From assembly GCF_014534745.1 (NCBI RefSeq), contig NZ_JACVVP010000010.1, positions 124,001-188,000 of the forward strand: a DNA stretch of 64,000 nt, read 5' to 3'. Of the stretch, positions 62,860 to 64,000 are shown one piece after another. The stretch comes from Flammeovirga sp. EKP202. GTDB taxonomy: Bacteria; Bacteroidota; Bacteroidia; Cytophagales; Flammeovirgaceae. Below the pieces are notes generated by a model. It searched no databases, was not told the DNA's origin, and saw only the letters and a program-made list of their open reading frames with translations. Made by a program: the position numbers and the translations under genes. Numbering within the stretch: position 1 is the stretch's first letter; the number at the start of each line of letters is the position of its first letter.

Positions 62860-64000
62860 ATGAAAAAGACAGTTTTATTCAATATATTTCTATTGATGAC
62901 TTCGCTACTATTCGCACAGGGGAATGTTGATTTCTCTAAGTTGGATAATACTCGAATTGAGTCTACTCCTACTGTAAAATGGGAGCAATTTGGTCCAGGT
63001 GGATCAGGAAATAATTACCATATCTATTGGCATCCTACTGACCCTAACACTGTTTACCAAGGGCCAAATATGGGTAATTCTTACCGCTCAACTGACCGTG
63101 GAGAAACGTATGAGGGCATTATGGATCCTGATGGTCCATCGTATAGAACAAGAAGAAGAGGTCCGGTTGAAATCTATTCACCTGAATTCTCAAGACAAGA
63201 TGAAAATTTTGGTATTTGTACTATTGAGGATGCGAACTTCATGTACTTTACTAACGACAAAGGAAAGACATGGAAAATCAATGAATTGGTCAGTGCTCAG
63301 TTTGAAAATATTCATGTGAACACAATTAAAGTTGATCCCACGAACGACAACATTTGGTATGCAGGATCGGGTAATATTAGAGATTCCAACCACTTTTTCC
63401 ATACTAATAAGCACCCTCACGGTGTATTTGGTTCTAAAGTAAAAGTAGGTAAAGCTGGAAAAGGAAATGACGGCAACCCCGATTATGGGCATCAAGCTAG
63501 AATCTGGAAAAGTACGGATAAAGGTCAAACTTGGAAAAGCATCACGCCAAAAGGGATTGACTCAAGAGCTCAAATTACTAGAATCTTTGTTCACCCTGCC
63601 CAACCTAAAAAGGTATTTGCAGCTACGACTTTTGGTCTTTACATTTCTGAAAACAGTGGTAAATCATGGAAGCTGAAAACTAAAAATGGTATGGACAATG
63701 ATATTATCCGTTCTATGGATATGTATTATGATGCCCAATCTAAAAAAGTGATTTTATATGCCATCGATCTTGTAAAATACATTCCAAATGGAAACACAAT
63801 TTCATATAACGGTGGTGTTTATAAGAGTGAAGACGAGGGAGAATCATGGGTAAATATCAACTCAGATATGCCTATCAATAAGGCCATTTTGAAGAACCCT
63901 AATATTCAAAAAGGGTATTATAAATTCGCTCTTGGAAAGTGGTTTGGCATTACTGCAAAAGAAGCGAAAGAAAAATATCCTAAAACTCCTGAGCAATTGA
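62860..64000 (+). CDS. Exported Asp-box (BNR) propeller protein, third paralogue, 3'-truncated by the window
   Basis: Opens with ATG at 62860 in the GAAATGAAA context shared by other PUL genes and remains open to the window end (380 codons visible). Signal peptide MKKTVLFNIFLLMTSLLFAQ. It is homologous to the N-terminal halves of the two propeller proteins at 48913 and 52518: WEQFGPGGSGNN, YWHPTDPNTVYQGPNMGNSYRSTD, EFSRQDENFG, RIWKSTDKGQTWK, SEDEGESWVNI. It is more diverged from them than they are from each other: MSGNNK is GSGNNY, and an insertion SKVKVGKAGKGNDGNPDYGH is present. Several Asp-boxes are visible. Same unknown function as the others. The PUL evidently continues to the right. Confidence 0.88.
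   Translation, partial: MKKTVLFNIFLLMTSLLFAQGNVDFSKLDNTRIESTPTVKWEQFGPGGSGNNYHIYWHPTDPNTVYQGPNMGNSYRSTDRGETYEGIMDPDGPSYRTRRRGPVEIYSPEFSRQDENFGICTIEDANFMYFTNDKGKTWKINELVSAQFENIHVNTIKVDPTNDNIWYAGSGNIRDSNHFFHTNKHPHGVFGSKVKVGKAGKGNDGNPDYGHQARIWKSTDKGQTWKSITPKGIDSRAQITRIFVHPAQPKKVFAATTFGLYISENSGKSWKLKTKNGMDNDIIRSMDMYYDAQSKKVILYAIDLVKYIPNGNTISYNGGVYKSEDEGESWVNINSDMPINKAILKNPNIQKGYYKFALGKWFGITAKEAKEKYPKTPEQL

Noticed and set aside
62990-63528. Frames of 109 and 112 codons on both strands
   Set aside because: Shadows of the third propeller gene, which runs off the window end in another frame with a signal peptide and Asp-boxes.

Overview
The window looks like the chromosome of a marine member of the Bacteroidota, probably Cytophagales of the Flammeovirga type (the genus is inference). 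The DNA is AT-rich. It carries a SusC/SusD pair, a hybrid two-component regulator, two proteins with type IX secretion (T9SS) C-terminal domains, many lipoproteins with Bacteroidota-style lipoboxes, a few TAnnTTTG-type promoter elements, and starts preceded by A-rich sequence instead of a strong Shine-Dalgarno.

Layout. 1-14.9 kb is mostly housekeeping: a WD40/caspase-like protein cut by the window edge, a small YecH-like protein, a MATE exporter/gshF operon (minus strand), a small unknown protein, a lone sbcC, an unknown outer-membrane-protein/lipoprotein pair and a PH-domain membrane protein. 15.2-21.6 kb is a three-gene plus-strand operon for cello-oligosaccharides: an exported GH3 glucosidase, a GPH symporter with a large extra loop, and a GH94 cellobiose phosphorylase. 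21.7-23.6 kb holds a PLP-dependent decarboxylase and the molybdopterin adenylyltransferase mog.

24.3-37.2 kb and 38.1-64 kb together form one large polysaccharide utilisation locus (PUL), continuing past the right edge. It contains an atypical lipoprotein sulfatase, a GH2 glycosidase, a T9SS-exported multi-Ig protein, an aldose 1-epimerase, two GH29 fucosidase-family enzymes, a 1397-residue hybrid sensor/regulator, SusC, SusD, a surface-binding lipoprotein, three large homologous Asp-box (BNR) propeller proteins and two more sulfatases. The set points to a sulfated fucose- and/or galactose-containing polysaccharide. No conventional endo-acting depolymerase is visible, so the three propeller proteins are the best candidates for that step. 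Similar GGGG-TAAATAA-like motifs lie upstream of several PUL transcription units and may be the regulator's binding sites.

55.1-59.1 kb interrupts the PUL with an unrelated block: an atypical SDR protein, a haloalkane dehalogenase and a divergent HxlR regulator sharing a palindromic operator, a lipoprotein, a nonsense-mutated IS200-like transposase between two identical palindromes, and a DUF523 protein. Several families of intergenic palindromic or MITE-like repeats are scattered through the right half. I saw no tRNA, rRNA or CRISPR array.
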